Source: Flavobacteria bacterium BBFL7
Lineage (GTDB): Bacteria > Bacteroidota > Bacteroidia > Flavobacteriales > Flavobacteriaceae
DNA length: 64,000 nucleotides
Assembly: GCA_000153385.1 (NCBI GenBank)
Contig: CH672374.1
Location: 62,001 to 126,000, forward strand
Reading direction: 5' to 3'
Both the position numbers and the translations under genes were made by a program. Below are positions 1 through 7,069 of the stretch, one piece after another. The notes below the pieces were generated by a model, which was not told where the DNA came from, did no database searches, and saw only the letters and a list, made by a program, of their open reading frames with translations. Position 1 is the stretch's first letter; every line of letters starts with the position of its first letter.

Positions 1-458
1 CAGAATTAGGTGGTAATTATGAGGTTATTCATCATACTTCATTTTTAAAGGATCTAATTGCAAATGAAAAATTAACCATTTCAGGAGGTAAGTTTAAAGG
101 TAAAAAAATCACTTATCACGATCCTTGCTATTTAGGACGTGCTAACGAAATTTATGAGGCGCCACGTGAACTTATTGAAAAATTAGACGCCGCGTTAGTT
201 GAAATGAAGCGTAGCAAGCGCAACGGACTGTGTTGTGGCGCCGGTGGTGCTCAAATGTTTAAAGAACCAGAACCTGGTAATAAAGACATCAATATAGAAC
301 GCACTGAAGAAGCTCTAGATACTGGAGCTGAGGTCATTGCAGCAGCGTGTCCATTTTGTAATACCATGATGAGCGACGGGATTAAAGCTGCAGAGAAAGA
401 AGGTAAAGTAGAAGTGCTAGATATTGCAGAGATGATTGCTAGCGCAGAAGATTTGTAA
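1..458 (+). CDS. (Fe-S)-binding cysteine-rich (CCG) domain protein, C-terminal part
   Basis: The reading frame is open from the left edge, so the N-terminus lies outside the window. About 151 residues are visible. They contain the second half of a CCG-type iron-sulfur domain, as in heterodisulfide reductase subunit B, GlpC and LutA: DPCYLGR, then a CCGAGG motif, then ACPFCNTM near the end. These cysteines bind a non-cubane or [4Fe-4S] cluster in electron-transfer proteins related to glycolate, lactate or glycerol-3-phosphate oxidation. In Flavobacteria such a protein usually follows a larger Fe-S/membrane oxidoreductase, but that cannot be seen here. The next gene starts one base after the stop, so they are likely cotranscribed. 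The family call is firm; the substrate is unknown. Confidence 0.85.
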   Translation, partial: ELGGNYEVIHHTSFLKDLIANEKLTISGGKFKGKKITYHDPCYLGRANEIYEAPRELIEKLDAALVEMKRSKRNGLCCGAGGAQMFKEPEPGNKDINIERTEEALDTGAEVIAAACPFCNTMMSDGIKAAEKEGKVEVLDIAEMIASAEDL

Positions 459-459
459 A

Positions 460-672
460 ATGAAAAGTAGTAATCCTGATAAAATTCCATGGAAAAACCG
501 TATTGTTCTCGGACTGTTTTCAGGATTAGTCTATGCAGGACTAATGGCTGCGTTTGATTATGCCAGTGATTTACCTTTTCATGAGGTGAAGTTCGTATTT
601 AGCACATTACTATTTGGAACATTTATGGCTATTGCCACACGCTGGATGGTCAAAAAAAAGAAAAATAATTAA
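460..672 (+). CDS. small two-helix membrane protein
   Basis: This is a 70-residue protein starting at ATG 460, two bases after the preceding stop. An in-frame TTG at 436 would overlap the Fe-S gene and is less likely. Two hydrophobic segments are visible (about residues 10-28 and 42-58, IVLGLFSGLVYAG and FVFSTLLFGTFMAI), followed by a lysine-rich tail (VKKKKNN), so both termini are probably cytoplasmic. I do not recognise a named family. The tight spacing to both neighbours suggests a short operon with the Fe-S protein and the secreted protein that follows. Confidence 0.7.
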   Translation: MKSSNPDKIPWKNRIVLGLFSGLVYAGLMAAFDYASDLPFHEVKFVFSTLLFGTFMAIATRWMVKKKKNN

Positions 673-673
673 G

Positions 674-1300
674 ATGAAATTAAAAATTACTCTCCTTTTA
701 TTAATGATCTCTTTTCTTTCTAGTGCTCAAAAGTTGGAAGAAGAAGTGCTCGATAAACTTTCTAATAGTATCTGTTCTCATTTAGAAGAAAAAGGTGATA
801 TAGATAATTTAAATAGTGTAGAAGCATTAAAAGTTTTTACAGAAAGCATGTTTAAAGCCTATGCAAAAGATCCTGAATATTATAAAAAAAATGGACTAGA
901 CTTTACAGCTGGTGACGAAGTTTTAGAAGCTTATGGAGAACAATTAGGTATGCATATGGTGGTCAACTGTCCTTCTTCTATTTCATTATTCTTATCTATG
1001 GCTGGTGATGAAGAATTTGAAGATATGAACTATGATAGTCAGGTTGAACCTATGGTTTATACAATATCAGGTAAAGTGATAGATAGTAATCATGAGCAAT
1101 TTTATACGCTAAGTATCAAAGATGAAAATGGCCGTGTACGTAAGTTTTTATGGTTAGAATATGTTGAGAATGATCATCTATTGGAGATAGCAATGAAAAA
1201 GAAAAACAAGTACACTTTTTTCTATGAAGAAAAAAACATGTATGATCCTAGAATTCAAGAATATCGTAACATGTTAGTACTTACAAAAATTGAAGAATAA
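674..1300 (+). CDS. secreted protein of unknown function
   Basis: This is a 208-residue protein. ATG 674 is chosen because it gives a standard signal peptide (MKLKITLLLLMISFLSSAQ), whereas the longer TTG frame from 614 runs over the upstream gene. The mature part is acidic with mixed alpha/beta character. It includes a conserved-looking stretch around SGKVIDSNHEQFYTLSIKDENG that resembles a small beta-barrel (OB-like) region; that is inference only. No catalytic motif or lipobox is seen. It starts two bases after the upstream stop and two bases before the next gene, so it belongs to the same + strand cluster. Confidence 0.7.
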   Translation: MKLKITLLLLMISFLSSAQKLEEEVLDKLSNSICSHLEEKGDIDNLNSVEALKVFTESMFKAYAKDPEYYKKNGLDFTAGDEVLEAYGEQLGMHMVVNCPSSISLFLSMAGDEEFEDMNYDSQVEPMVYTISGKVIDSNHEQFYTLSIKDENGRVRKFLWLEYVENDHLLEIAMKKKNKYTFFYEEKNMYDPRIQEYRNMLVLTKIEE

Positions 1301-1302
1301 CA

Positions 1303-1785
1303 ATGCACGCAAATTTTAAAGATTTACCAGATGACGCTAGAGTATGGATCTATCAAGCAAATAGACCATTTACTACAGATGAGCTCAATGAGCTAAAACC
1401 ACAAATGGATAACTTTTTACAACAGTGGACTGCCCATGGTAAAGATTTAAAAGCAGGTGTGGAATATCCGTATAATAGGTTTATAGTCATAGGATTAGAT
1501 CAAACTTTGGCAGGAGCGACTGGTTGCTCAATAGACGCCAGTGTGCGCTTTATTCAGTCTGTTGAAAAAGCATTCAGAATTGATCTTATGGATAAAATGA
1601 ATGTCACTTTTAAAAATGGGCAGTATGTAGCGCATAAAGAATTGAGTGACTTTAAAAAAATGGCCAAGGCAAAGTCTGTTTCTCCCAACACCATCGTTTT
1701 TAACAATCTTGTAACTAATGTAGGTGAATACCGTGAACATTGGGAAGTACCTGCGCATGAGAGCTGGCATTCACGCTTTTTCTAG
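1303..1785 (+). CDS. conserved Bacteroidota protein (often mislabelled ABC transporter ATPase)
   Basis: This is a 160-residue soluble protein without signal peptide. It begins with the pattern DDARVWIYQANRPFT and contains WTAHGKDLKAG, both typical of a conserved flavobacterial family. Automatic pipelines often name this family 'ABC transporter ATPase'. The sequence has no Walker A, Walker B or LSGGQ signature, so that name is not supported. The internal CSIDASVRFIQ segment with its cysteine and aspartate is the most distinctive motif. Function is unknown. It is the last gene of the four-gene cluster that starts at the left edge. Confidence 0.75.
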   Translation: MHANFKDLPDDARVWIYQANRPFTTDELNELKPQMDNFLQQWTAHGKDLKAGVEYPYNRFIVIGLDQTLAGATGCSIDASVRFIQSVEKAFRIDLMDKMNVTFKNGQYVAHKELSDFKKMAKAKSVSPNTIVFNNLVTNVGEYREHWEVPAHESWHSRFF

Positions 1786-1911
1786 TTGATAAACCAGTTT
1801 AAAAGTCAGCAATTATTTTCTCTTTATTAATTTAAGTTAAAGCGTTAAGTCTTTATCTTGTTGCTTTAGGAACGGTTCTTGAAACTGCTTCCTTAAATGC
1901 TATTGTATATT

Positions 1912-4848
1912 ATGAATAGAACACTTCTTCAAGGTTTGATTTTGATATTCGCTTTCGCGAAAGCGTATACCTCACAAGCGCAATTTTCTTCACACGATCC
2001 CTTAGTAACTAATGATTCAATCGCTCAAAAAAAATGGGTAGATAGCGTCTATAACAGTTTAAATCAACGGGAAAAAGTAGGTCAACTGTTCATGGTTGAC
2101 TTGTTTTCTAATAAAGGAAATGCACACGTAGCTGCTGTTAGGAAATTAGTGGAAGAACAAAAAATAGGTGGAATCATATTCTCAAAAGGTGGACCACTGC
2201 AACAGGCACATCTCACTAACGAATTACAATCGAAGTCCAAAACACCTATGCTCATAGCCATGGATGCAGAATGGGGACTTTCCATGCGCCTAGATAGTAC
2301 TTATGCTTTTCCTTGGAATATGACACTAGGCGCGACTCCTAAAACGCAATCTAGTTATGATGTTGGTAGAAGAATCGGTCAGCACTGTAAGCGTTTAGGT
2401 GTTCATATCAACTTTGCTCCTGATGTAGATATTAATACAAATCCAGACAATCCTATTATTGGGAATCGCAGTTTTGGAGAGGATATGTATAATGTTACTA
2501 ATAAATCTCAGGCCTTTATGAAAGGAATGCAAAGTACTGGAACACTAGCCTGTGCAAAACATTTTCCTGGGCATGGAGATACAGATCAGGATAGTCATAA
2601 AACATTACCTACCGTAGATTTCAGTGCAGAACGTATCGATAGTGTGGAGTTATATCCTTATCGTAAACTTTTTCAAGAAGGAATGGCCAGTGTGATGGTG
2701 GCGCATTTAAATATTCCTAGTTTGGAACCACGAGCTGGCTACCCGACCAGTATTAGTGAAAAGGTAGTTACAGATTTATTAAAAACCAGAATGGGTTTTA
2801 AAGGCCTCATTTTTACAGATGCCTTGAATATGAAAGGAGCATCAAATTTTAGTGAACCTGGTGAAATTGATTTACAAGCCTTTAAAGCAGGAAATGATGT
2901 GTTGCTTATTTCTGAAAATGTACCTAAGGCAATTGATAAAATTATTGCATCCTGGAACAGTGGAGAGATTACCGATGACCGCATAGAACATTCGGTAAAA
3001 AAGATTTTAAAGGCTAAATATGCATCTGGTTTACACAAATATCGTCAAATAAGTACTTTTAATCTTATGAATGATTTAAATACAGAGAGTGATGAAGTAG
3101 TGTATGAACGTGCTATATCTAAAGCTGTCACTGTATTGCGTAATCAAGATTCAATTTTGCCATTGAGTAATCTAGAGCTTAAGAAAATTGCATATGTAGA
3201 ATTAGGTGATGATAGCGGAGCTGTTTTTCTTAAAGAGCTTAATAAATATACCCAAGTAACACAGGTTAAGGCAAATCAATTAGATGAATTGCTCAAAAAG
3301 TTACAACCCTACAATACCGTTATAATTGGATTGCATCGTAGTAATGATAGTCCATGGAAAAGCTATCAAATAAAATCTACTCAATTAACTTGGCTTTATG
3401 AAATAGCAAGAACGCACGATGTTGTTTTTGATGCATTTGTTAGGCCATACATGCTAGCTCAATTAAATACTGTGGAAAATTTTGAAGGTATCATCATGAG
3501 TTATCAAAATAGTGATTGGAGCCAGAAGGTAAGTGCTCAAATTATTTTTGGTGCTAGACCTGCCGTGGGAAGATTACCAGTGACAGCAGGTAACCATTTT
3601 AAAGTTAACGATGGAATAGATACGCCTTACATGCGTAGACTAGCATATGGTAATACGCCTAGTAGTGTAGGGTTAGATACATATAAATTATCAAAAATAG
3701 ATAGTATAGCAAACTATACTGTGAATAGTCTGGGCGCTCCTGGTATGCAAATTTTAATTGCACGAAAAGGTAAGGTTGTCTACCAAAAGAATTTTGGTTA
3801 TCATACTTACTCAAAAGAAAAACCGGTTGAAGATCAAGACGTTTATGATATCGCATCATTGACAAAAATCATGGGTACTTTACCTTTAGTAATGGAGCTA
3901 GAGGAAGAAGGTGTTATAAGTCTGGAAGATTCTATAGGTACGCTGATACCTGCGTTAGCAAATTCTAACAAAAAGGATATTACTATTAAATCTATGCTTT
4001 CGCATTATGCTAGATTACAGGCTTGGATTCCTTTCTATAGATATACGATTGATAGTATTACGTCCAGACCTATGTCGCAATATTATAGGAATTCTAAATC
4101 GTCAATTTATAATGTAGAGGTAGCTCAAAATTTATTTGCAAATGGTGTCATTCAAGATACAATATTTAATCGTATTGCAAATAGTGAATTAAGAAGTCGT
4201 CAGGAGTATAAGTACAGTGATTTACCATACTACTTAATAAAAAAGTATATAGAGGATAGGTCTAAAAAAAACTTACATGAGTTGACCACTAATCATTTTT
4301 ATAAAAGAATGGGAATGAATTATATGGGATATTTGCCATTACAGCGTTTTCCTAAAGATGATATAGTGCCTACTGAAAATGATATGACATATCGTGGCCA
4401 ATTGATACATGGATTTGTACATGATCAAGGAGCTGCGATGCAAGGCGGAATTGGTGGGCATGCAGGTCTATTTTCTAATGCCAACGATGTAGCAAAAATG
4501 ATGCAGATGTATTTGCAAAATGGAAGCTATGGTGATGTTACTTATTTTAAGCCAGCAACTATTGCAAAATTTAATACATGCTATTATTGCGACCAGGAAG
4601 TGAGACGTGGTGTAGGTTTTGATAAGCCACAATTAGACGAAGTAGGACCTACATGTGGTTGCGTGAGTATGACTAGTTTTGGTCATAGTGGCTTTACCGG
4701 AGCATATACTTGGGCAGATCCAGAAGCAGAAATCGTTTATGTCTTTCTTTCCAATCGTATTTTTCCTAGTGCAGAGAATAGATTTCTTCTATCTGAGAAT
4801 ATAAGAACTAATATCCAGCAAATCATTTATGATGCTATAATTGATTAG
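1912..4848 (+). CDS. glycoside hydrolase family 3 N-terminal domain fused to a serine beta-lactamase-fold domain
   Basis: This exported protein has about 978 residues. ATG 1912 gives a clean signal peptide (MNRTLLQGLILIF...SQAQ); an in-frame ATG at 1897 adds five residues. The first half is a GH3 beta-N-acetylhexosaminidase-type domain, with the KHFPGHGDT...DSH loop near residue 220 (the NagZ-type His/Asp dyad) and the nucleophile motif FTDALNMKG near 300. The second half is a class C beta-lactamase or esterase-type domain, with an SLTK (SxxK) motif near 650, YSD near 760 and HSG near 925. This two-domain layout is known in Bacteroidota and fits turnover of peptidoglycan fragments in the periplasm. 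That role is inferred from the family. A 16-bp palindrome lies inside the signal peptide and encodes AFAKA. Confidence 0.93.
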   Translation: MNRTLLQGLILIFAFAKAYTSQAQFSSHDPLVTNDSIAQKKWVDSVYNSLNQREKVGQLFMVDLFSNKGNAHVAAVRKLVEEQKIGGIIFSKGGPLQQAHLTNELQSKSKTPMLIAMDAEWGLSMRLDSTYAFPWNMTLGATPKTQSSYDVGRRIGQHCKRLGVHINFAPDVDINTNPDNPIIGNRSFGEDMYNVTNKSQAFMKGMQSTGTLACAKHFPGHGDTDQDSHKTLPTVDFSAERIDSVELYPYRKLFQEGMASVMVAHLNIPSLEPRAGYPTSISEKVVTDLLKTRMGFKGLIFTDALNMKGASNFSEPGEIDLQAFKAGNDVLLISENVPKAIDKIIASWNSGEITDDRIEHSVKKILKAKYASGLHKYRQISTFNLMNDLNTESDEVVYERAISKAVTVLRNQDSILPLSNLELKKIAYVELGDDSGAVFLKELNKYTQVTQVKANQLDELLKKLQPYNTVIIGLHRSNDSPWKSYQIKSTQLTWLYEIARTHDVVFDAFVRPYMLAQLNTVENFEGIIMSYQNSDWSQKVSAQIIFGARPAVGRLPVTAGNHFKVNDGIDTPYMRRLAYGNTPSSVGLDTYKLSKIDSIANYTVNSLGAPGMQILIARKGKVVYQKNFGYHTYSKEKPVEDQDVYDIASLTKIMGTLPLVMELEEEGVISLEDSIGTLIPALANSNKKDITIKSMLSHYARLQAWIPFYRYTIDSITSRPMSQYYRNSKSSIYNVEVAQNLFANGVIQDTIFNRIANSELRSRQEYKYSDLPYYLIKKYIEDRSKKNLHELTTNHFYKRMGMNYMGYLPLQRFPKDDIVPTENDMTYRGQLIHGFVHDQGAAMQGGIGGHAGLFSNANDVAKMMQMYLQNGSYGDVTYFKPATIAKFNTCYYCDQEVRRGVGFDKPQLDEVGPTCGCVSMTSFGHSGFTGAYTWADPEAEIVYVFLSNRIFPSAENRFLLSENIRTNIQQIIYDAIID
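1950..1965. repeat. 16-bp palindrome CGCTTTCGCGAAAGCG, copy 1
   Basis: This perfect copy of the window-wide palindrome lies in the signal-peptide codons of the GH3 fusion gene and is read as AFAKA. Another copy sits in the signal peptide of the DUF5916 gene. Confidence 0.9.
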
Positions 4849-4878
4849 ATTTAAAAACCAATTACAAAATAAGCTTTA

Positions 4879-6018
4879 ATGAAAATTGCAATAGTATGTT
4901 ATCCAACCTATGGTGGTAGTGGAGTAGTAGCAACCATGTTAGGTACAGCACTTGCACAACGAGGTCACGAGATTCATTTTGTGACTTATAAACAGCCAGT
5001 ACGTTTAGAATTACTTGCAAAAAATATATTTTTTCATGAGGTCAATGTAGAAGAATATCCTTTATTTCATTATCAGCCATATGACCTGGCTCTATCTAGT
5101 AAATTAGTTAATGTAGTGCAAGAACATGATATTGAACTTTTACATGTGCATTATGCCATACCGCATGCTTATGCTGGTTATATGGCGCAGCAAATGTTAA
5201 AAGATCTAGGACGTCAGTTGCCTATGGTAACTACCTTACATGGTACCGATATTACACTAGTAGGGAATCATCCAGTTTATAAACCTAGTGTAACCTTTAG
5301 TATTAATAATAGTGATGTGGTGACTTCAGTCTCTGATAGCCTTAAGAGAGATACTTTAGAGTTGTTTGATATTACTAAGCATATTGATGTAGTTCCTAAC
5401 TTTATTGATATGTCTAATTATAAAACCGAATTTACAGATTGTGATAGGACGGTAATGGCATTTCCAGAAGAGCGTATTATAACTCATGTTAGCAATATGA
5501 GGCCTGTAAAACGTATCATGGATGTTGTTAAGATATTTGAGAAGATACAAGAAAAGATTCCTGCAATCTTAATTATGGTAGGTGATGGACCAGAACGTTT
5601 TGAGGCAGAAGAATATGCAAAATCTAAAAAACTGCAATTGCAAATTAAATGGGTAGGAAACAGTACTGAGATAGACCGTATTCTATGCTTTACTGATTTA
5701 TTTTTATTGCCTTCAGAGAAAGAAAGCTTTGGATTAGCAGCGTTAGAAGCCATGGCAAATAAAACACCCGTTATCTCTTCTAATACCGGTGGACTGCCTG
5801 AGGTAAATGAGAATGGTGTTACTGGTTATACTAGTAAGGTAGGTGATGTAGAGGAAATGGCTCAAAAAGCCATACATATTCTTGAAGATGATACAAGACT
5901 TTTAGAATTTAAAAATAACGCTTTCGCGAAAGCTAAAGAATTTGACATTCAATTAATAATACCACAATATGAAAAATTATATCAAAACGTTCTCTCTACT
6001 GCTTCTCACAATAAGTAG
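4879..6018 (+). CDS. bshA: N-acetyl-alpha-D-glucosaminyl L-malate synthase (bacillithiol step 1)
   Basis: This 379-residue GT4-family glycosyltransferase has the BshA-type start (MKIAIVCYPTYGGSGVVATM), HVHYAIPHA near residue 92 and a TTLHGTDITLVG acceptor/donor loop. The C-terminal donor-site motif ESFGLAALEAMANKTPV lies near residue 285. Length matches the family. BshA joins GlcNAc from UDP-GlcNAc to L-malate as the first step of bacillithiol synthesis, a low-molecular-weight thiol found in Firmicutes and many Bacteroidota. The other bsh genes are not in the window. The gene follows the GH3 fusion by 30 bp, and its 3' end overlaps the next lipoprotein gene by 50 bp. It carries a palindrome copy near its C-terminus. 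Confidence 0.92.
   Translation: MKIAIVCYPTYGGSGVVATMLGTALAQRGHEIHFVTYKQPVRLELLAKNIFFHEVNVEEYPLFHYQPYDLALSSKLVNVVQEHDIELLHVHYAIPHAYAGYMAQQMLKDLGRQLPMVTTLHGTDITLVGNHPVYKPSVTFSINNSDVVTSVSDSLKRDTLELFDITKHIDVVPNFIDMSNYKTEFTDCDRTVMAFPEERIITHVSNMRPVKRIMDVVKIFEKIQEKIPAILIMVGDGPERFEAEEYAKSKKLQLQIKWVGNSTEIDRILCFTDLFLLPSEKESFGLAALEAMANKTPVISSNTGGLPEVNENGVTGYTSKVGDVEEMAQKAIHILEDDTRLLEFKNNAFAKAKEFDIQLIIPQYEKLYQNVLSTASHNK
5919..5934. repeat. 16-bp palindrome, copy 2 (one mismatch)
   Basis: CGCTTTCGCGAAAGCT, with the last base changed, sits inside bshA and is read as AFAKA in the C-terminal helix region. Confidence 0.75.
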
Positions 6019-6448
6019 TGTCTCATTAACGACTAGTTGTAAAGGCAAGAAAATGGATACACCAGAAAAAGTTTTTGGACTCACTTCATACTATGAAATC
6101 ATGCTAGAAGGAAGTAATAGTAATCATGTATCACAAGAAATAATAATCGCTGATCATGAGGAAGCTATGCAGGAATTAATGGGTGAAATTAATAGCACAC
6201 GCAAGCCAGGTTTAAAAATCCCTAGTATAAATTTTAAAAAGGAAGTTTTAATATTTGCTTATGGTGGGCAGCAATCTACAGGAGGATATGCCGTTGATGT
6301 GACAGAAGTACGTAATGAAGATGATTTATTGCATTTTAATTTTGACCTCATTAAGCCACAAGGAGAAATGGTGACCATGAGTATCACTACTCCTTTTAAG
6401 ATTATAAAAGTAAAACGAGATGATAAAAAAATAACGGCTTCTTTTTAA
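5969..6448 (+). CDS. lipoprotein with PrcB_C-like domain
   Basis: This is a 159-residue protein starting at an ATG inside the end of bshA (50-bp overlap, different frame). It has a lipoprotein signal with lipobox LTTSC (Cys24). The C-terminal half has the PrcB_C pattern: a strand with VLIFAYGG, the GGYAVDV motif and a closing TPFKIIKV strand. PrcB-type domains were named from a Treponema protease complex and are common on Bacteroidota lipoproteins of unknown role. The overlap with bshA implies coexpression, although a link to bacillithiol is not shown. The stop codon lies within the loop of a terminator hairpin. Confidence 0.8.
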   Translation: MKNYIKTFSLLLLTISSVSLTTSCKGKKMDTPEKVFGLTSYYEIMLEGSNSNHVSQEIIIADHEEAMQELMGEINSTRKPGLKIPSINFKKEVLIFAYGGQQSTGGYAVDVTEVRNEDDLLHFNFDLIKPQGEMVTMSITTPFKIIKVKRDDKKITASF

Positions 6449-6460
6449 GAAGCCGTTATT
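6430..6460. terminator. bidirectional intrinsic terminator
   Basis: A perfect 14-bp stem (AATAACGGCTTCTT / AAGAAGCCGTTATT) with a 3-base loop lies between two convergent genes. It overlaps the stop codon of the + strand lipoprotein gene. The - strand beta-barrel gene ends 22 bp further on. Confidence 0.85.
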
Positions 6461-6481
6461 GCTTAATTTCTTTTGAATTGT

Positions 6482-6979
6482 TTAGAATTGATATCTCAGT
6501 CCTAACGCAATATCTAAATCGTTACCATCTCTAAAATCACCAAAATAGAATTCTGGTCTTACATCTAGTGATATTAGTAACGGAATATCAAAATTGTACT
6601 CGATTCCTACTTGAGCAGCACCGAAAAGAAAAGTTTCAGAATCATCATCAAAATTACCTCTTCCAGGAAAATCGTCATCTAGACTTACTGTTCCTAGTCC
6701 ACCACCTGCACCTGCATACCAGTTAAATCCACCTTCAATATTCCACATCCATTGGTATAAACCAGTAGCTTTAAACCCATCAAAGTTATCTCCGTCTTCA
6801 TAACCTAAATCGATTTCTAATCGATTGTTATCGCCTAAAGCTCTTTGATATGATATTTCAGTACCAAAACCATCACCATCACCAGCTCTAATCCCAATTG
6901 CATTCTCTGAGACTGTTTGTGCGTTAGTAACAAATACAGTCCCCAACGCAATTCCTAGAATTAAAAGTGTCTTTTTCAT
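6482..6979 (-). CDS. small outer-membrane beta-barrel protein
   Basis: The 165-residue product starts at ATG 6979; a TTG six codons earlier is unlikely. A signal peptide (MKKTLLILGIALGTVFVTNAQ) is followed by alternating hydrophobic/polar strands rich in Gly, Asp and aromatic residues, and the protein ends in LRYQF, a typical C-terminal barrel signal with Phe. The GAGGGLG and GIEYNF strands resemble 8-stranded OmpW/OmpX-like porins. The long acidic loops (DDDFPGRGNFDDDSE) suggest cation binding, which is speculation. It is separated from the TonB-type receptor gene by about 90 bp of AT-rich DNA and may have its own promoter. Confidence 0.8.
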   Translation of the reverse strand: MKKTLLILGIALGTVFVTNAQTVSENAIGIRAGDGDGFGTEISYQRALGDNNRLEIDLGYEDGDNFDGFKATGLYQWMWNIEGGFNWYAGAGGGLGTVSLDDDFPGRGNFDDDSETFLFGAAQVGIEYNFDIPLLISLDVRPEFYFGDFRDGNDLDIALGLRYQF

Positions 6980-7069
6980 AAAATTTGTTTTATTCAAATT
7001 TATAAGACTATTAATAACGAAAATTTTAATTTTTGTTAATTATTTTTAGAATAACTTAAAATTTTAAGA

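Noticed and set aside
1303-1785. ABC transporter ATPase
   Set aside because: No Walker A, signature or Walker B motif. The name is a propagated annotation for this family.
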